64,000 nt of DNA, from NCBI GenBank assembly GCA_963556065.3, contig CAUVYH020000014.1, positions 1 through 64,000 on the forward strand, read 5' to 3'. This document shows positions 18,386 to 27,554 of this stretch, piece after piece. This stretch comes from JBAXTE01 sp963556065. Lineage in GTDB: Bacteria > Bacteroidota > Bacteroidia > Bacteroidales > WCHB1-69. The translations under genes and the position numbers were made by a program. How positions within the stretch are numbered: position 1 is the stretch's first letter; every line of letters starts with the position of its first letter. Below the pieces are notes generated by a model. The model saw nothing but the letters and a program-made list of their open reading frames with translations, searched no databases and was not told where the DNA came from.

Positions 18386-21300
18386 ATGACATTATCCGAT
18401 TTTGCTTTAAAACGTCCTGTGGCCTCTATTGTAATGAGCTTGGTAATTATCTTGTTTGGCTACGTCGGGTTCAGTTTTTTAGGAGTTCGCTTGTATCCGG
18501 CTATTGATCCGCCAAATATAAATATTCAAACGAATTATACCGGAGCAAATGCTGAAATCATTGAATCACAAATTACCGAGCCTATCGAAAAAGCAATCAA
18601 TGGAATAGAAGGTGTCCGCTCTATTTCATCTTCATCTGCAACCGGAAGCAGCACTATTCTGGTAGAGTTTAATGTGGGAGCAGATCTGGAAAAAGCGGCG
18701 AACGACGTGCGTGATAAAACGTCTCAAGCCGTAAAGAACTTACCTCAGGACATAGATGCACCTCCAATTGTTTCAAAGGCTGATGCAAATAGTGACGCAA
18801 TTATCACGTTGGCCGTACAAAGCACCAAAATGAATTCTCTGGAGCTGAGTGATTATGCAGAAAACATCCTAATGGAAAAGTTTCAAACAATTCCGGGAGT
18901 AAGTTCTGTCGGATTATATGGACAAAAAAGACCAGCCATGAGAATTTGGCTTAACCCCGATAGAATGGCGGCATACAACGTTACCGCTTCGGATATAAAC
19001 ACGGCCTTACAAAAAGAAAATGTAGAACTTCCTGGGGGCAAAATACGAGGAAAATCAACAGAACTTATCATTAAGACTTATGGTAAATTAGTTACAGAAG
19101 AAGACTTTAGCAACCTGATTATTAAGCAGACCAACGATCAGATTGTGCGATTAAGCGATATTGGAGATGCCATACTTGGCCCCGAAAAGGAAGAAGAAGA
19201 TGTTACGTTGAACGGAGTTGAAGGAATATCTCTAGCTTTAATTCCGCTTCCCGGATCGAATCATATTCAAATCGCCGACGAATTTTTTAAGCGACTGGAA
19301 GAAGTTAAAAAGAATATCCCTTCCGGAACCACGCTGGATGTAGGATACGACAAATCGAAATTTGTAAAACAATCGGTGAATGATGTTGCCGAAACCTTGG
19401 TTATTGCAATACTTTTAGTGGTGCTCATTATTTTTGTCTTTTTCAGAAACTGGATCATCGCACTACGTCCTTTAATTGATATTCCGGTATCCTTAATCGG
19501 GGCATTTTTTATCATGTATATTTTTGGATTTTCCATCAATATTCTCACCTTGCTTGCTATTGTACTGGCAACAGGGTTGGTTGTTGATGATGGTATTGTG
19601 GTAACAGAAAATATCTTTAAAAAGATAGAGCAGGGTATGGATAAGTGGCAAGCGGCTTTTGAAGGCACTCGGGAAATTTTTTCGGTAGTAATTACCACCT
19701 CTTTCACGTTGGCTATTGTCTTTATTCCCGTGATTTTTTTACAGGGATTTACCGGTCGGTTATTCCGCGAATTTGGAATTGTGCTCGCCGGCGCTGTTCT
19801 TATTTCAGCTTTTGTTTCTTTAACCTTAACCCCTGTCCTAAATGTTAAGCTTGCAACTTCAGGAACCCATCATTCTAAATTTTACAACATGACAGAGCCG
19901 TTCTTTGTAAACTTAGATAAGCGCTATCGCAAATTATTGAGCTTTTTTATGAAAACAAAATGGACTGCTATTTTCATCCTTGGATGCTGTGTCGGTTTAA
20001 TTGTATTCATAGGCAGCAATATGAAATCGGAATTGGCTCCATTAGAAGACCATAGCATACTAAGAACCTCCGTTACTTTGCCCGAAGGCACCGACTTTGA
20101 CTACACAAAAAAATTATTAGACCGACTAGGACAACAGATTCAAGATAGTGTACCCGAAAGCAGGCTGGTCTTTACCCGAATTTCATCCGGAGGGGGTGGA
20201 AGAAATACGAATACAGGAAATGCAAATATCTTTTTATCGGAACCGAACGAGCGAAAAGCAACTCAGCAAGACATTTACGATCGATTAGCAAGAATCTACA
20301 AGCGTTATTCCGAAGCCAGAATCATCCCGATTCAAGAACAGACCATTTCAACCTCATTATCATCAGGCTCCCAATTACCCGTTCAGTTTGTGATCCAAAA
20401 TTTAGATTTTAATAAAATAAAAGAAGCTCTTCCTCGATTTCTTGAAGAGGCTCGAAAAGATTCGGTTTTTGGAAATGTGGATGTCAACCTGAAATTCAAC
20501 AAACCCGAAATAAATATTTTTGTTGACCGACTTAAAGCGACAAATTTAGGGGTAAACGAAATTGATGTTTCAAACACACTCGATTTTGCACTTAGCGGTC
20601 GTAGGTACGATTACTTTATCAGAAACGGCAAGCAATATTATGTAATTGGACAAGTTGAGCGCCCCGAAAGAAATGAGCCGGCAAACATTGCATCGTTATA
20701 CGTTCGAAACAATGCCGGTAATCTTATACAATTGGATAATCTTATCCGAACGGAAGAAAACAGCAGTCCTCCGACATTATACCATTTTAACAGATATAAA
20801 TCGGCCACGGTTTCTGCTTCTCTTGCCGAAGGCAGATCATTGGGCGAAGGCATCGAGGCCATGAAACGAATTGCAAAGGATGTATTAGACGATTCCTTCC
20901 ACACCGATTTAGCCGGTCCATCCAGAGACTTTGCCGAAAGCAGCTCAAATATTGCTTTTGCGCTAATACTCGCATTAGTGTTAATTTATCTTGTTTTAGC
21001 CGCCCAATTCGAAAGTTTCAGAGATCCGCTCACAATCATGCTAACCGTTCCATTAGCTATTGCAGGGGCGCTGTTATCGCTCTGGATGTTTGGCATGACC
21101 CTAAATATATTTTCAGAAATCGGAATGATTATGCTGATTGGTTTGGTTACAAAAAACGGAATCTTAATTGTTGAATTTGCAAATCAGAAGCGAAAAAAGG
21201 GATTAAACAAACCGGAGGCCGTATTTGAAGCTGCTGCAGCCCGTTTACGGCCAATTTTAATGACTTCGTTAGCTACCATTTTCGGAGCCCTACCTATCGC

Positions 21301-21475
21301 ACTAGCCCTGGGAGCCGGAGCTCAAAGCCGTGTCTCTTTGGGAGTTGTAGTCGTTGGAGGCCTACTCTTTTCTTTGGTTCTCACACTATTTGTCATTCCG
21401 GTAATGTATGTTATAATCTCTTCCAAAAAGTTGGAAACCACAATCGATAATGCTTCAGAAGATAAAATCAATTAA
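18386..21475 (+). CDS. RND multidrug efflux pump, AcrB/MexF (HAE1) type
   Basis: The 1029-residue protein matches the HAE1 RND family in length and layout: TM1 with FALKRPVASIVMSLVIILFGYVG, a large periplasmic porter domain, six helices, then a duplicated second half. Helix 4 keeps LATGLVVDDGIVVTENI with the two aspartates of the proton relay; helix 10 has GLVTKNGILIVEFAN with the conserved lysine. It exports drugs, bile-like detergents or other amphiphiles using the proton gradient. The substrate is not predictable. It lies between its adaptor and channel genes. Confidence 0.96.
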   Translation: MTLSDFALKRPVASIVMSLVIILFGYVGFSFLGVRLYPAIDPPNINIQTNYTGANAEIIESQITEPIEKAINGIEGVRSISSSSATGSSTILVEFNVGADLEKAANDVRDKTSQAVKNLPQDIDAPPIVSKADANSDAIITLAVQSTKMNSLELSDYAENILMEKFQTIPGVSSVGLYGQKRPAMRIWLNPDRMAAYNVTASDINTALQKENVELPGGKIRGKSTELIIKTYGKLVTEEDFSNLIIKQTNDQIVRLSDIGDAILGPEKEEEDVTLNGVEGISLALIPLPGSNHIQIADEFFKRLEEVKKNIPSGTTLDVGYDKSKFVKQSVNDVAETLVIAILLVVLIIFVFFRNWIIALRPLIDIPVSLIGAFFIMYIFGFSINILTLLAIVLATGLVVDDGIVVTENIFKKIEQGMDKWQAAFEGTREIFSVVITTSFTLAIVFIPVIFLQGFTGRLFREFGIVLAGAVLISAFVSLTLTPVLNVKLATSGTHHSKFYNMTEPFFVNLDKRYRKLLSFFMKTKWTAIFILGCCVGLIVFIGSNMKSELAPLEDHSILRTSVTLPEGTDFDYTKKLLDRLGQQIQDSVPESRLVFTRISSGGGGRNTNTGNANIFLSEPNERKATQQDIYDRLARIYKRYSEARIIPIQEQTISTSLSSGSQLPVQFVIQNLDFNKIKEALPRFLEEARKDSVFGNVDVNLKFNKPEINIFVDRLKATNLGVNEIDVSNTLDFALSGRRYDYFIRNGKQYYVIGQVERPERNEPANIASLYVRNNAGNLIQLDNLIRTEENSSPPTLYHFNRYKSATVSASLAEGRSLGEGIEAMKRIAKDVLDDSFHTDLAGPSRDFAESSSNIAFALILALVLIYLVLAAQFESFRDPLTIMLTVPLAIAGALLSLWMFGMTLNIFSEIGMIMLIGLVTKNGILIVEFANQKRKKGLNKPEAVFEAAAARLRPILMTSLATIFGALPIALALGAGAQSRVSLGVVVVGGLLFSLVLTLFVIPVMYVIISSKKLETTIDNASEDKIN

Positions 21476-21487
21476 TTTACTTGACCA

Positions 21488-22783
21488 ATGAAAAGAACAT
21501 TCTTACTTTTATCAATGATGATATTTAGTTTTTACATTTACGGTCAAAATGTACTCACTATCGATGATGCCATAAGCATTGCATTAAAAAATAATTATGA
21601 CCTCCGAATCGCAAGGAACGACGTTGATATTACAAAAATCAATAACACGATTGAAAATGCCGGAATGCTGCCCAATGCTTCAATAAATGGCTCCAATGAA
21701 TACGCCATTAACAATGTAAACCAAAAGTTATCCTCCGGAAATAATGTTAATGAAACGAATACGCATTCAAATACATTCTCTGCCGGTGCTTTTATTAACT
21801 GGACTTTATTTGATGGTGGAAAGATGTTTATTGCCAAGAAAAAACTTAACGCAATGCAATCGTTAGAAGAGCTGCAATACAAGGATAAAGTGGCCCAGAC
21901 AGTATTTAATGTGATTGCTGCATATTACGACATAATCAGGCAAGCCCAGCAATTAAACTCGTTAATGGAAGTGGTGAATTATAATACCGAACGGGTGAAA
22001 ATTCTTCAAGCAAGCTACGAATCAGGACTTATTCCAAAAAATAGCTTATTGCAATCAAAAATTGATTTGAATGTATATTCCGCCAATGTCATCAATCAAA
22101 AAAGTAACATCATCGCAACTAAGAGAACATTAAATCTTTTATTGTGCAGAGATGCAGAAACGGCTTTTAGCGTTACGGATTCGATCCCCAATAATTTTGT
22201 GTTGAATAAAGATGAACTTATTAAAAGCCTATTTTCAAACAACACAACTATTCTGTCGCTTCAAAAAGAAATTGATATTTCAAAACTCGGCATAAAAGAG
22301 TTTAACGCACTGTATTTGCCAAAGTTAAGCTTCAACGGCGGATATAATTTCTACGAGAGCAACAATAGTGTAGGCAGTATTTTAAGCAATCGACTAGTCG
22401 GGCCTCAGTTTACCGGAACCCTATCCATTCCTCTTTATCAATCGGGAAATGCAAGACGGCAAGTAAATATTGCCAAACTTCAGCTAAAATCATCGGAATA
22501 CAGCCTTGAATCAAGCAAAATACAAATCAGTATTCAACTACAAAATGCTATAACGATTTACGAAAACCAACTTCAGCTGTTAACGATTGAACAAGAAAAT
22601 GCTTCGCTGACAAAAGAGAACCTTGAGATTGCAATGGAACGCCTTCGCTTAGGGCAAACAACCGCATTGGAGGTACGGCAGGCACAAGAAAGTTTTGTAG
22701 ATTCTCAAACCCGCCTAATCAATTTGAAGTACAATTTGAAGATAGCCGAAGCAAAATTGAAACAACTGATTGCGGGATTTTAA
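21488..22783 (+). CDS. TolC-family outer membrane efflux channel
   Basis: The 431-residue protein has a signal peptide (residues 1-19, IYGQ) and two homologous halves of long coiled-coil helices typical of the OEP/TolC family. The first half includes LTIDDAISIALKNNYDLRIARN and the second ends with GQTTALEVRQAQESFVDSQTRLINLKYNLKIAEAKL. It forms the trimeric outer membrane duct for the pump encoded 12 bases upstream. The three genes form a complete tripartite operon with no regulator next to it. Confidence 0.94.
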   Translation: MKRTFLLLSMMIFSFYIYGQNVLTIDDAISIALKNNYDLRIARNDVDITKINNTIENAGMLPNASINGSNEYAINNVNQKLSSGNNVNETNTHSNTFSAGAFINWTLFDGGKMFIAKKKLNAMQSLEELQYKDKVAQTVFNVIAAYYDIIRQAQQLNSLMEVVNYNTERVKILQASYESGLIPKNSLLQSKIDLNVYSANVINQKSNIIATKRTLNLLLCRDAETAFSVTDSIPNNFVLNKDELIKSLFSNNTTILSLQKEIDISKLGIKEFNALYLPKLSFNGGYNFYESNNSVGSILSNRLVGPQFTGTLSIPLYQSGNARRQVNIAKLQLKSSEYSLESSKIQISIQLQNAITIYENQLQLLTIEQENASLTKENLEIAMERLRLGQTTALEVRQAQESFVDSQTRLINLKYNLKIAEAKLKQLIAGF

Positions 22784-22961
22784 CTCTTAAGTTGAAACAT
22801 TTCAATATTTCGAAACTGTCATGATTTCATAAACATGGAGAATTAGGCTATTTTTAATTTTTGATGAGTTTTTTTGACACAAAAACATTATTATATACCT
22901 GATATTTTCTATATCACAAAATAAAATCAAAAAAATCTTGCAACCGCCTAAACTAATTTCT

Positions 22962-22993
22962 TTTGGAAATTACAATATTTTATTATAACTTTG
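22962..22993 (+). promoter_or_regulatory. Bacteroidota promoter (TTTG-N20-TAACTTTG) for the 23.1 kb operon
   Basis: TTTG at 22962-22965 and TAACTTTG at 22986-22993, 20 bases apart, fit the Bacteroidota housekeeping promoter very well. Transcription would start near 23000, inside the palindrome described next. This is the best promoter match I found in the window. Confidence 0.7.
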
Positions 22994-23004
22994 CGTTTCA
23001 AAGT
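22988..23004. promoter_or_regulatory. Palindromic operator candidate 1
   Basis: ACTTTG-N5-CAAAGT, a perfect 6+6 palindrome that overlaps the -7 box and predicted start site. Nearly the same site, with the same flank (ACTTTTA directly after), recurs at 24099. A repressor bound here would block initiation; the winged-helix protein of this operon is the obvious candidate (inference). Confidence 0.55.
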
Positions 23005-23119
23005 ACTTTTATATTTGTTCGTACTGTCCGAAAGTTTCGCTTATCTTGTTAAATGAAGGCTACTTTACAAACCCAAATCTCGGGCATTCTGAATCAAATA
23101 TGGTATAAAAAACATAACA

Positions 23120-23764
23120 ATGAAGCAGCAAACGGAATATTTGGAAGACTTAAAAGAGATTCGTTCGATTATGGAACGATCGGCTAAATTCATATCGTTA
23201 AATGGAATCAGCGGGATTTTTATCGGAATCATCGCTCTGATTGGTGCAGCTGGAGCGTATATTTATTCCAATGGTAATTTTGCGGAAACCGAAACAAGGT
23301 CATATCTAACAGCTGTTTCCACTCATAAAATCTCCGATTTGATTCAGTTTTATATGATTGATGCCATTTGCACGCTCGCATCGGCCGTAATCATAAGCAT
23401 TCTGCTCACGATTAGAAAGGCTCGTAAAAACAATCTTCCTATCTGGGATAAAACTTGTAAACTATTGCTTATCAACATGATGATTCCACTTGCCGTGGGT
23501 GGAATTTTCTGCCTTATGCTAATTTATCATGGATTTTTTGTATTGGTAGCTCCAGCCACCCTCCTGTTTTATGGACTGGCGCTCTACAACGCATCCAAAT
23601 ATACCTTAACGGGGATAAAATACTTAGGAATTTCGGAAATAATTCTCGGCCTTGCTTCTACTCTTTTCTTAGGTTATGGGTTTTACTTTTGGGTAATCGG
23701 ATTCGGATTTCTGCACATAATTTACGGAATTATCTACTATTTTACTTGCGAAAGTAATCACTAA
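23120..23764 (+). CDS. Multi-pass membrane protein of unknown function
   Basis: The 214-residue protein has a cytoplasmic N-terminus (EYLEDLKEIRSIMERSAKFISL) and about six transmembrane helices, the first near 30-50 and the last near 180-205. The N-terminal LEDLKEIRSIMERS pattern is one I recall from a conserved Bacteroidota family usually next to a small winged-helix regulator, as here. Function unknown. It is the first gene of a likely three-gene operon. Confidence 0.8.
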   Translation: MKQQTEYLEDLKEIRSIMERSAKFISLNGISGIFIGIIALIGAAGAYIYSNGNFAETETRSYLTAVSTHKISDLIQFYMIDAICTLASAVIISILLTIRKARKNNLPIWDKTCKLLLINMMIPLAVGGIFCLMLIYHGFFVLVAPATLLFYGLALYNASKYTLTGIKYLGISEIILGLASTLFLGYGFYFWVIGFGFLHIIYGIIYYFTCESNH

Positions 23765-23776
23765 TCGAAGTAAACA

Positions 23777-24082
23777 ATGAAAAGCTTACTCGATCATATC
23801 AACAAAATATTTGAAAGTCGAATTCGCCTCGGGTTGATGTCGATGCTCATGGTGCACGACTCCATTGACTTCAACTCCATAAAAGAAGCTCTTCAACTTT
23901 CCGACGGCAATCTGGCATCACACATCAGTGCACTCGAAAAAGCGGAATACATCACCATATCCAAAGAATTCATCGGAAAAAAGACCAAAACCTCATATAA
24001 AGCCACGGAAAGTGGGAAAAAAGCATTCCGAGATCATATCGATGCCCTCGAAAATTTAATTAAATCACAACCTAAATCCTAA
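23777..24082 (+). CDS. Winged-helix transcriptional regulator (MarR/HTH_34-like)
   Basis: The 101-residue protein is a single winged helix: LGLMSMLMVHDSIDFNSIKEALQLSDGNLASHISALEKAEYI is the helix-turn-helix with recognition helix, followed by the wing (ISKEFIGKKTKTSYKATESGKKAF). Such proteins act as dimers on palindromes. It starts 12 bases after the membrane protein gene, and matching palindromes flank the operon's two first promoter regions, so autoregulation is likely. Confidence 0.9.
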   Translation: MKSLLDHINKIFESRIRLGLMSMLMVHDSIDFNSIKEALQLSDGNLASHISALEKAEYITISKEFIGKKTKTSYKATESGKKAFRDHIDALENLIKSQPKS

Positions 24083-24098
24083 TTTTTTTTATTCTTTT

Positions 24099-24115
24099 AC
24101 TTTGCATTACAAAGC
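24099..24115. promoter_or_regulatory. Palindromic operator candidate 2
   Basis: ACTTTG-N5-CAAAGC in the 53-base gap between the regulator gene and the DUF4153-like gene, followed by ACTTTTA exactly as at site 1. The common pattern CTTTGCRTTNCAAAG in two places of one operon argues for a real binding site. Confidence 0.55.
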
Positions 24116-24135
24116 ACTTTTAAAAACAAAAAATA

Positions 24136-25698
24136 ATGAAAAAAGAAGAAAACATCACAACCAACGCCTCCACTATTTCAAACATGTTTGAAACAAAGAG
24201 AATCAAAATCTCATCACTTGGACTGCTGATTGCTTCGCTAATCGGCTATCACCTACTTTTCTGGAATGAATCGTTCGGGGTCAACACCTTGATATTCACC
24301 GTTGCAATTCTTGTGTGGAGCGCCTTCCAACATCGCGAGAGTATTCGCCGTAAATCCGCACTGGTGTCAGGAGCAATCACAATTTTGCTCTCCATGATGA
24401 TTGTTGTTAACGGATCTTACCTTGCAAAATTCACTTATATCTGTTCCCTAATCATTTACCTTGGATTTTTATTCCAACCCAATGCAAAATCTATAATCTC
24501 GGCACTCCCTTCAGGGCTTTTCAATTTCCCGGTTTCCTTTATCAACACCGTAAACAAAGCAGTAAAACAGACGAGAATCCCCATAAAATTCAGTGGAAAG
24601 TTCCGATTCATAAAATTCATCTTACTCCCTTTAGCGGTGCTGATCTTGTTTATCATCATTTATAGTTGTGCGAATCCCATTTTTAATGATCTCACCTATA
24701 GATTCTTGGGTAAAATAGGCAACGCAATTTCAGTTTTCTTCGTTCAGTTAAGCTTCGCGTGGATTTGTTTTATGATCTTCGGAGTAATCGTAATTCTTGG
24801 GGTAAGTATAAACGAGAACATCAATTTGTTTGCTGATCATGAAAACAAATGTTCCGAAAACATTATCCGTAGGCGGTTAAAGAGATTCGGAAAAACAAAA
24901 CCGTTGGGATTAAAAGACGAAAATAAAACAGCCGTCGTATTGATGGTGCTGGTCAATATTTTGTTATTCGTGGTCAACAGCATAGATATAAAATGGATCT
25001 GGTTTGATTTTACATTAACCGGCACTCAAACTTATGCTCAATTGGTACACGAAGGAACTTATCTCTTAATATTGAGCATTTTAATTTCTATGGGAATCAT
25101 CTTTTATTATTTTAGAAAGAACCAGAATTTTTACTCTAAAAACCGATTTCTAAAGCTAAGCACGCACCTCTGGATATTTCAGAATATACTGTTGGCAATC
25201 TCTGTAGTCATTCGAAATATTCGCTACATCAACCAGTATGGATTAACATATAAACGAATTGGCGTACTGGTCTTTTTAATAATGACTTGCATCGGGCTGA
25301 TTACATTATTTTTGAAAGTAAAAAACAGAAAGACAAGCTATTTTGTAGTCAAAACAAATGCTTGGGCGTTATACTTGATATTTTCTATTTTGTCGTTTTT
25401 CAATTGGGATGTTATTGTTGTAAGCTATAATCTCAACATGCCGGAAACCGCCACTATAGACAAAAGTTATCTGTTAACCTTTTCCGACAAAACCCTTCCC
25501 CTGCTTTACGTCAACAAATCCCGATTTATCGAATGTGGTGACAAAGAGAAATACGTGGATTCGGATTACCGTGAAATGACCTATCACGACAAAATCAACG
25601 AGCGCATTCGCGATTACAGGTATTATGAAAATCTGTCGGAAGAGACATGGTTGTCGTGGAACTATGCCGATTATAAAACCCGAAAGTTTTTTGAATAG
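24136..25698 (+). CDS. DUF4153/DUF4173-like multi-pass membrane protein
   Basis: The 520-residue protein has about 12 predicted transmembrane helices between residues 25 and 430 and a soluble C-terminal tail rich in charged and aromatic residues. The segment TQTYAQLVHEGTYLLILSILISMGIIFYYF resembles the conserved core of DUF4153/DUF4173 proteins. Its biochemical role is unknown. It follows the winged-helix regulator with its own putative operator, so it is probably controlled by it. Confidence 0.75.
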   Translation: MKKEENITTNASTISNMFETKRIKISSLGLLIASLIGYHLLFWNESFGVNTLIFTVAILVWSAFQHRESIRRKSALVSGAITILLSMMIVVNGSYLAKFTYICSLIIYLGFLFQPNAKSIISALPSGLFNFPVSFINTVNKAVKQTRIPIKFSGKFRFIKFILLPLAVLILFIIIYSCANPIFNDLTYRFLGKIGNAISVFFVQLSFAWICFMIFGVIVILGVSINENINLFADHENKCSENIIRRRLKRFGKTKPLGLKDENKTAVVLMVLVNILLFVVNSIDIKWIWFDFTLTGTQTYAQLVHEGTYLLILSILISMGIIFYYFRKNQNFYSKNRFLKLSTHLWIFQNILLAISVVIRNIRYINQYGLTYKRIGVLVFLIMTCIGLITLFLKVKNRKTSYFVVKTNAWALYLIFSILSFFNWDVIVVSYNLNMPETATIDKSYLLTFSDKTLPLLYVNKSRFIECGDKEKYVDSDYREMTYHDKINERIRDYRYYENLSEETWLSWNYADYKTRKFFE

Positions 25699-25700
25699 AC

Positions 25701-26279
25701 TTACCGTAAATTATATTGTTCTTCTATAAAATAGACCTGATCGCTTAAAAAGTTATAAAATTCTTTTTTGTGGTGTTTTATTTGATTTTTTTTACTACGA
25801 AAAAGAGCCCAACTTTGTATTGCAGCCTTAATAAACACCTCAGATCTGGTTAAATCGGAAGACAATTTTAAACGGATGCCTGTAGTTGTATAGGGAATAA
25901 CCCAAAAAATCAGCCAAAACGGAGCTCCTGAAACTACCAAATATGTGTATGTTGCAACTCCGATTGCGGTAACAACCACCGACATTTGCTGATGCTGATT
26001 ATCAATAACGATAGTGTTCACCATGTCCATAATCAATGCGCTTCTAGTCGTATCATCGCTCATTGACATATAAAAAGCATGCTCATATTTATTGAATTTG
26101 GAGATAAAATCTATAGCTTGTCCGTCGAAAACAGCTTTAAGGCTATCGGGATAATTTTCGGAATATCTCAGACAAAGGTTCAGCGTATCAATTTTTGCCT
26201 CGCTACGTATCCGGTATTGCGGGGTGCAGGAGCACAAAAGGAGGACAAAAGAAAGAAGGACAAGAAGTTTAATTTTCAT
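25701..26279 (-). CDS. Putative lipoprotein of unknown function
   Basis: The 192-residue protein has a lipoprotein signal peptide (LVLLSFVLLLCSC, acylated Cys near 18). One hydrophobic segment lies near 100-130 (VVVTAIGVATYTYLVV, PFWLIFWVIP). The C-terminus is basic. No family recognised. It is convergent with the DUF4153-like gene, two bases apart. Confidence 0.65.
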   Translation of the reverse strand: MKIKLLVLLSFVLLLCSCTPQYRIRSEAKIDTLNLCLRYSENYPDSLKAVFDGQAIDFISKFNKYEHAFYMSMSDDTTRSALIMDMVNTIVIDNQHQQMSVVVTAIGVATYTYLVVSGAPFWLIFWVIPYTTTGIRLKLSSDLTRSEVFIKAAIQSWALFRSKKNQIKHHKKEFYNFLSDQVYFIEEQYNLR

Positions 26280-26327
26280 AATGGAATAATCGATTAATTC
26301 TTAGGATAAGAGCCCGTGTGCAAAGAT

Positions 26328-26360
26328 AAAAAAAGAGGTGAAAATATCACCTCTTTTTTT
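26328..26360 (-). terminator. Terminator of the DUF4476 gene
   Basis: Perfect 14-bp stem (GAGGTGA with TCACCTC, extended by A and T runs on each side). It can work on both strands; on the minus strand it ends transcription from the gene at 26480. Confidence 0.8.
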
Positions 26361-26479
26361 GCTACTTTTCAAGTGAAAATAATAAAAACGAATAAATTTT
26401 TATGTTTTTATATATGCAAATTTGTATATTACTTTCTTTATACATTGGATATTGACTTAGAAGATATTCAATAGAAATT

Positions 26480-27532
26480 TTATCTTTTTGATTTGATGTA
26501 ATTATCTAAATCCTCTTTAGAGCTTGAGAAATTGAGCACATCATTCACCATATAATATTTTTTCTTTTCGAAGGTAAAATCGTAGGCAAATTTCAAATAG
26601 TCGAGTTTGTTGTCTTCGAAGCTGAAAAGCTTGGCAATTTCTTTAATTTGAGCCACCGAAAGGCAATTTGCTTCGGTTATTTGTTTTGCAATACGAATCT
26701 TGTCATCGGCAAAGCTGGCTTTTTTCACTTGTTCTTTCGCTTCGTCAAACTCGCCGGCAGGCATTGCTGCATAGCATCCCGAGGAAGGTTGATTTTGCTC
26801 AGGCATCGGCTTGGGTTGAGGCTTGTGATGAGGCTTCGGCTTCATCTGACCTTCGTTATTGGCCGGTTTCCCGTTTATCGTACTGGAGGAAGAGGAAGTC
26901 GTTGTGGTAGTGGTTGTTGTGGAAGAAGTTACATTTCCTTGGCCATTAGGCACATTCATGTTCATATTAAAATTCACGCCCGTTTCAGGGTCTTTAATGG
27001 TCATATTCGCACCATTTTGCCCCATACTTACATTTGTTTGAGTTTGTCCGGCCGTTGTTGTTTGAGTAACTCCCCCCTGTCCCATGTTTGTATTTTGCTG
27101 AAAATCGGTATTGGTTACATTCGTTGTCGTAGTTTGTGTTTCCGGTTCGGTTGTGGTTGTAGAAGAAGTTGATGTTGTGGTTGTTTGGCTATCAATAGGA
27201 TCCCAGCTTATTATTGACAATGTATAACCGCTTTTTTTCTTCTTCAACTCATAGGTTAGGTTACACATTTTTCCATCCACGTCCACCATTTGAATTTGTT
27301 TATCCACCGATGACATTTTTTCATCGTCAATAATTACCTTGATTTTAAAGTACTTATCAACAATATCCTTGACCGTGACACTGGTTTGGGCTTCAACATT
27401 CTGTTTAACCCCATTTTTAATTACCCATATTTTTTCTCCCTCTTTTGCATAAATCGTAAGACTACCTTTAATCTGAGCAAAAGAGCTCATCGCAAAAATC
27501 AGGAAAAGGGCGCAAATAAATATTTTTTTCAT
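26480..27532 (-). CDS. Secreted DUF4476-domain protein with low-complexity linker
   Basis: The 350-residue protein has a signal peptide (ending SSFAQ, residue 19). An N-terminal beta-rich domain (20-115) is followed by a long Thr/Ser/Gln/Asn/Gly-rich linker (about 115-250) that includes runs of T and S. The C-terminal helical domain (about 255-345) begins with CYAAMPAGEFDEAKEQVKKASFADDKI, the pattern of DUF4476. Function unknown; the linker looks like a surface spacer. The two genes upstream on the same strand are also secreted, suggesting a linked set. Confidence 0.8.
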   Translation of the reverse strand: MKKIFICALFLIFAMSSFAQIKGSLTIYAKEGEKIWVIKNGVKQNVEAQTSVTVKDIVDKYFKIKVIIDDEKMSSVDKQIQMVDVDGKMCNLTYELKKKKSGYTLSIISWDPIDSQTTTTSTSSTTTTEPETQTTTTNVTNTDFQQNTNMGQGGVTQTTTAGQTQTNVSMGQNGANMTIKDPETGVNFNMNMNVPNGQGNVTSSTTTTTTTTSSSSSTINGKPANNEGQMKPKPHHKPQPKPMPEQNQPSSGCYAAMPAGEFDEAKEQVKKASFADDKIRIAKQITEANCLSVAQIKEIAKLFSFEDNKLDYLKFAYDFTFEKKKYYMVNDVLNFSSSKEDLDNYIKSKR

Positions 27533-27554
27533 AATAACATTTTTTTGATTTATT

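Noticed and set aside
26648..27172. 174-codon frame antisense to the DUF4476 gene
   Set aside because: It lies over the Thr/Ser-rich linker, whose biased codons leave the antisense frame open; the sense gene has a signal peptide and domain.
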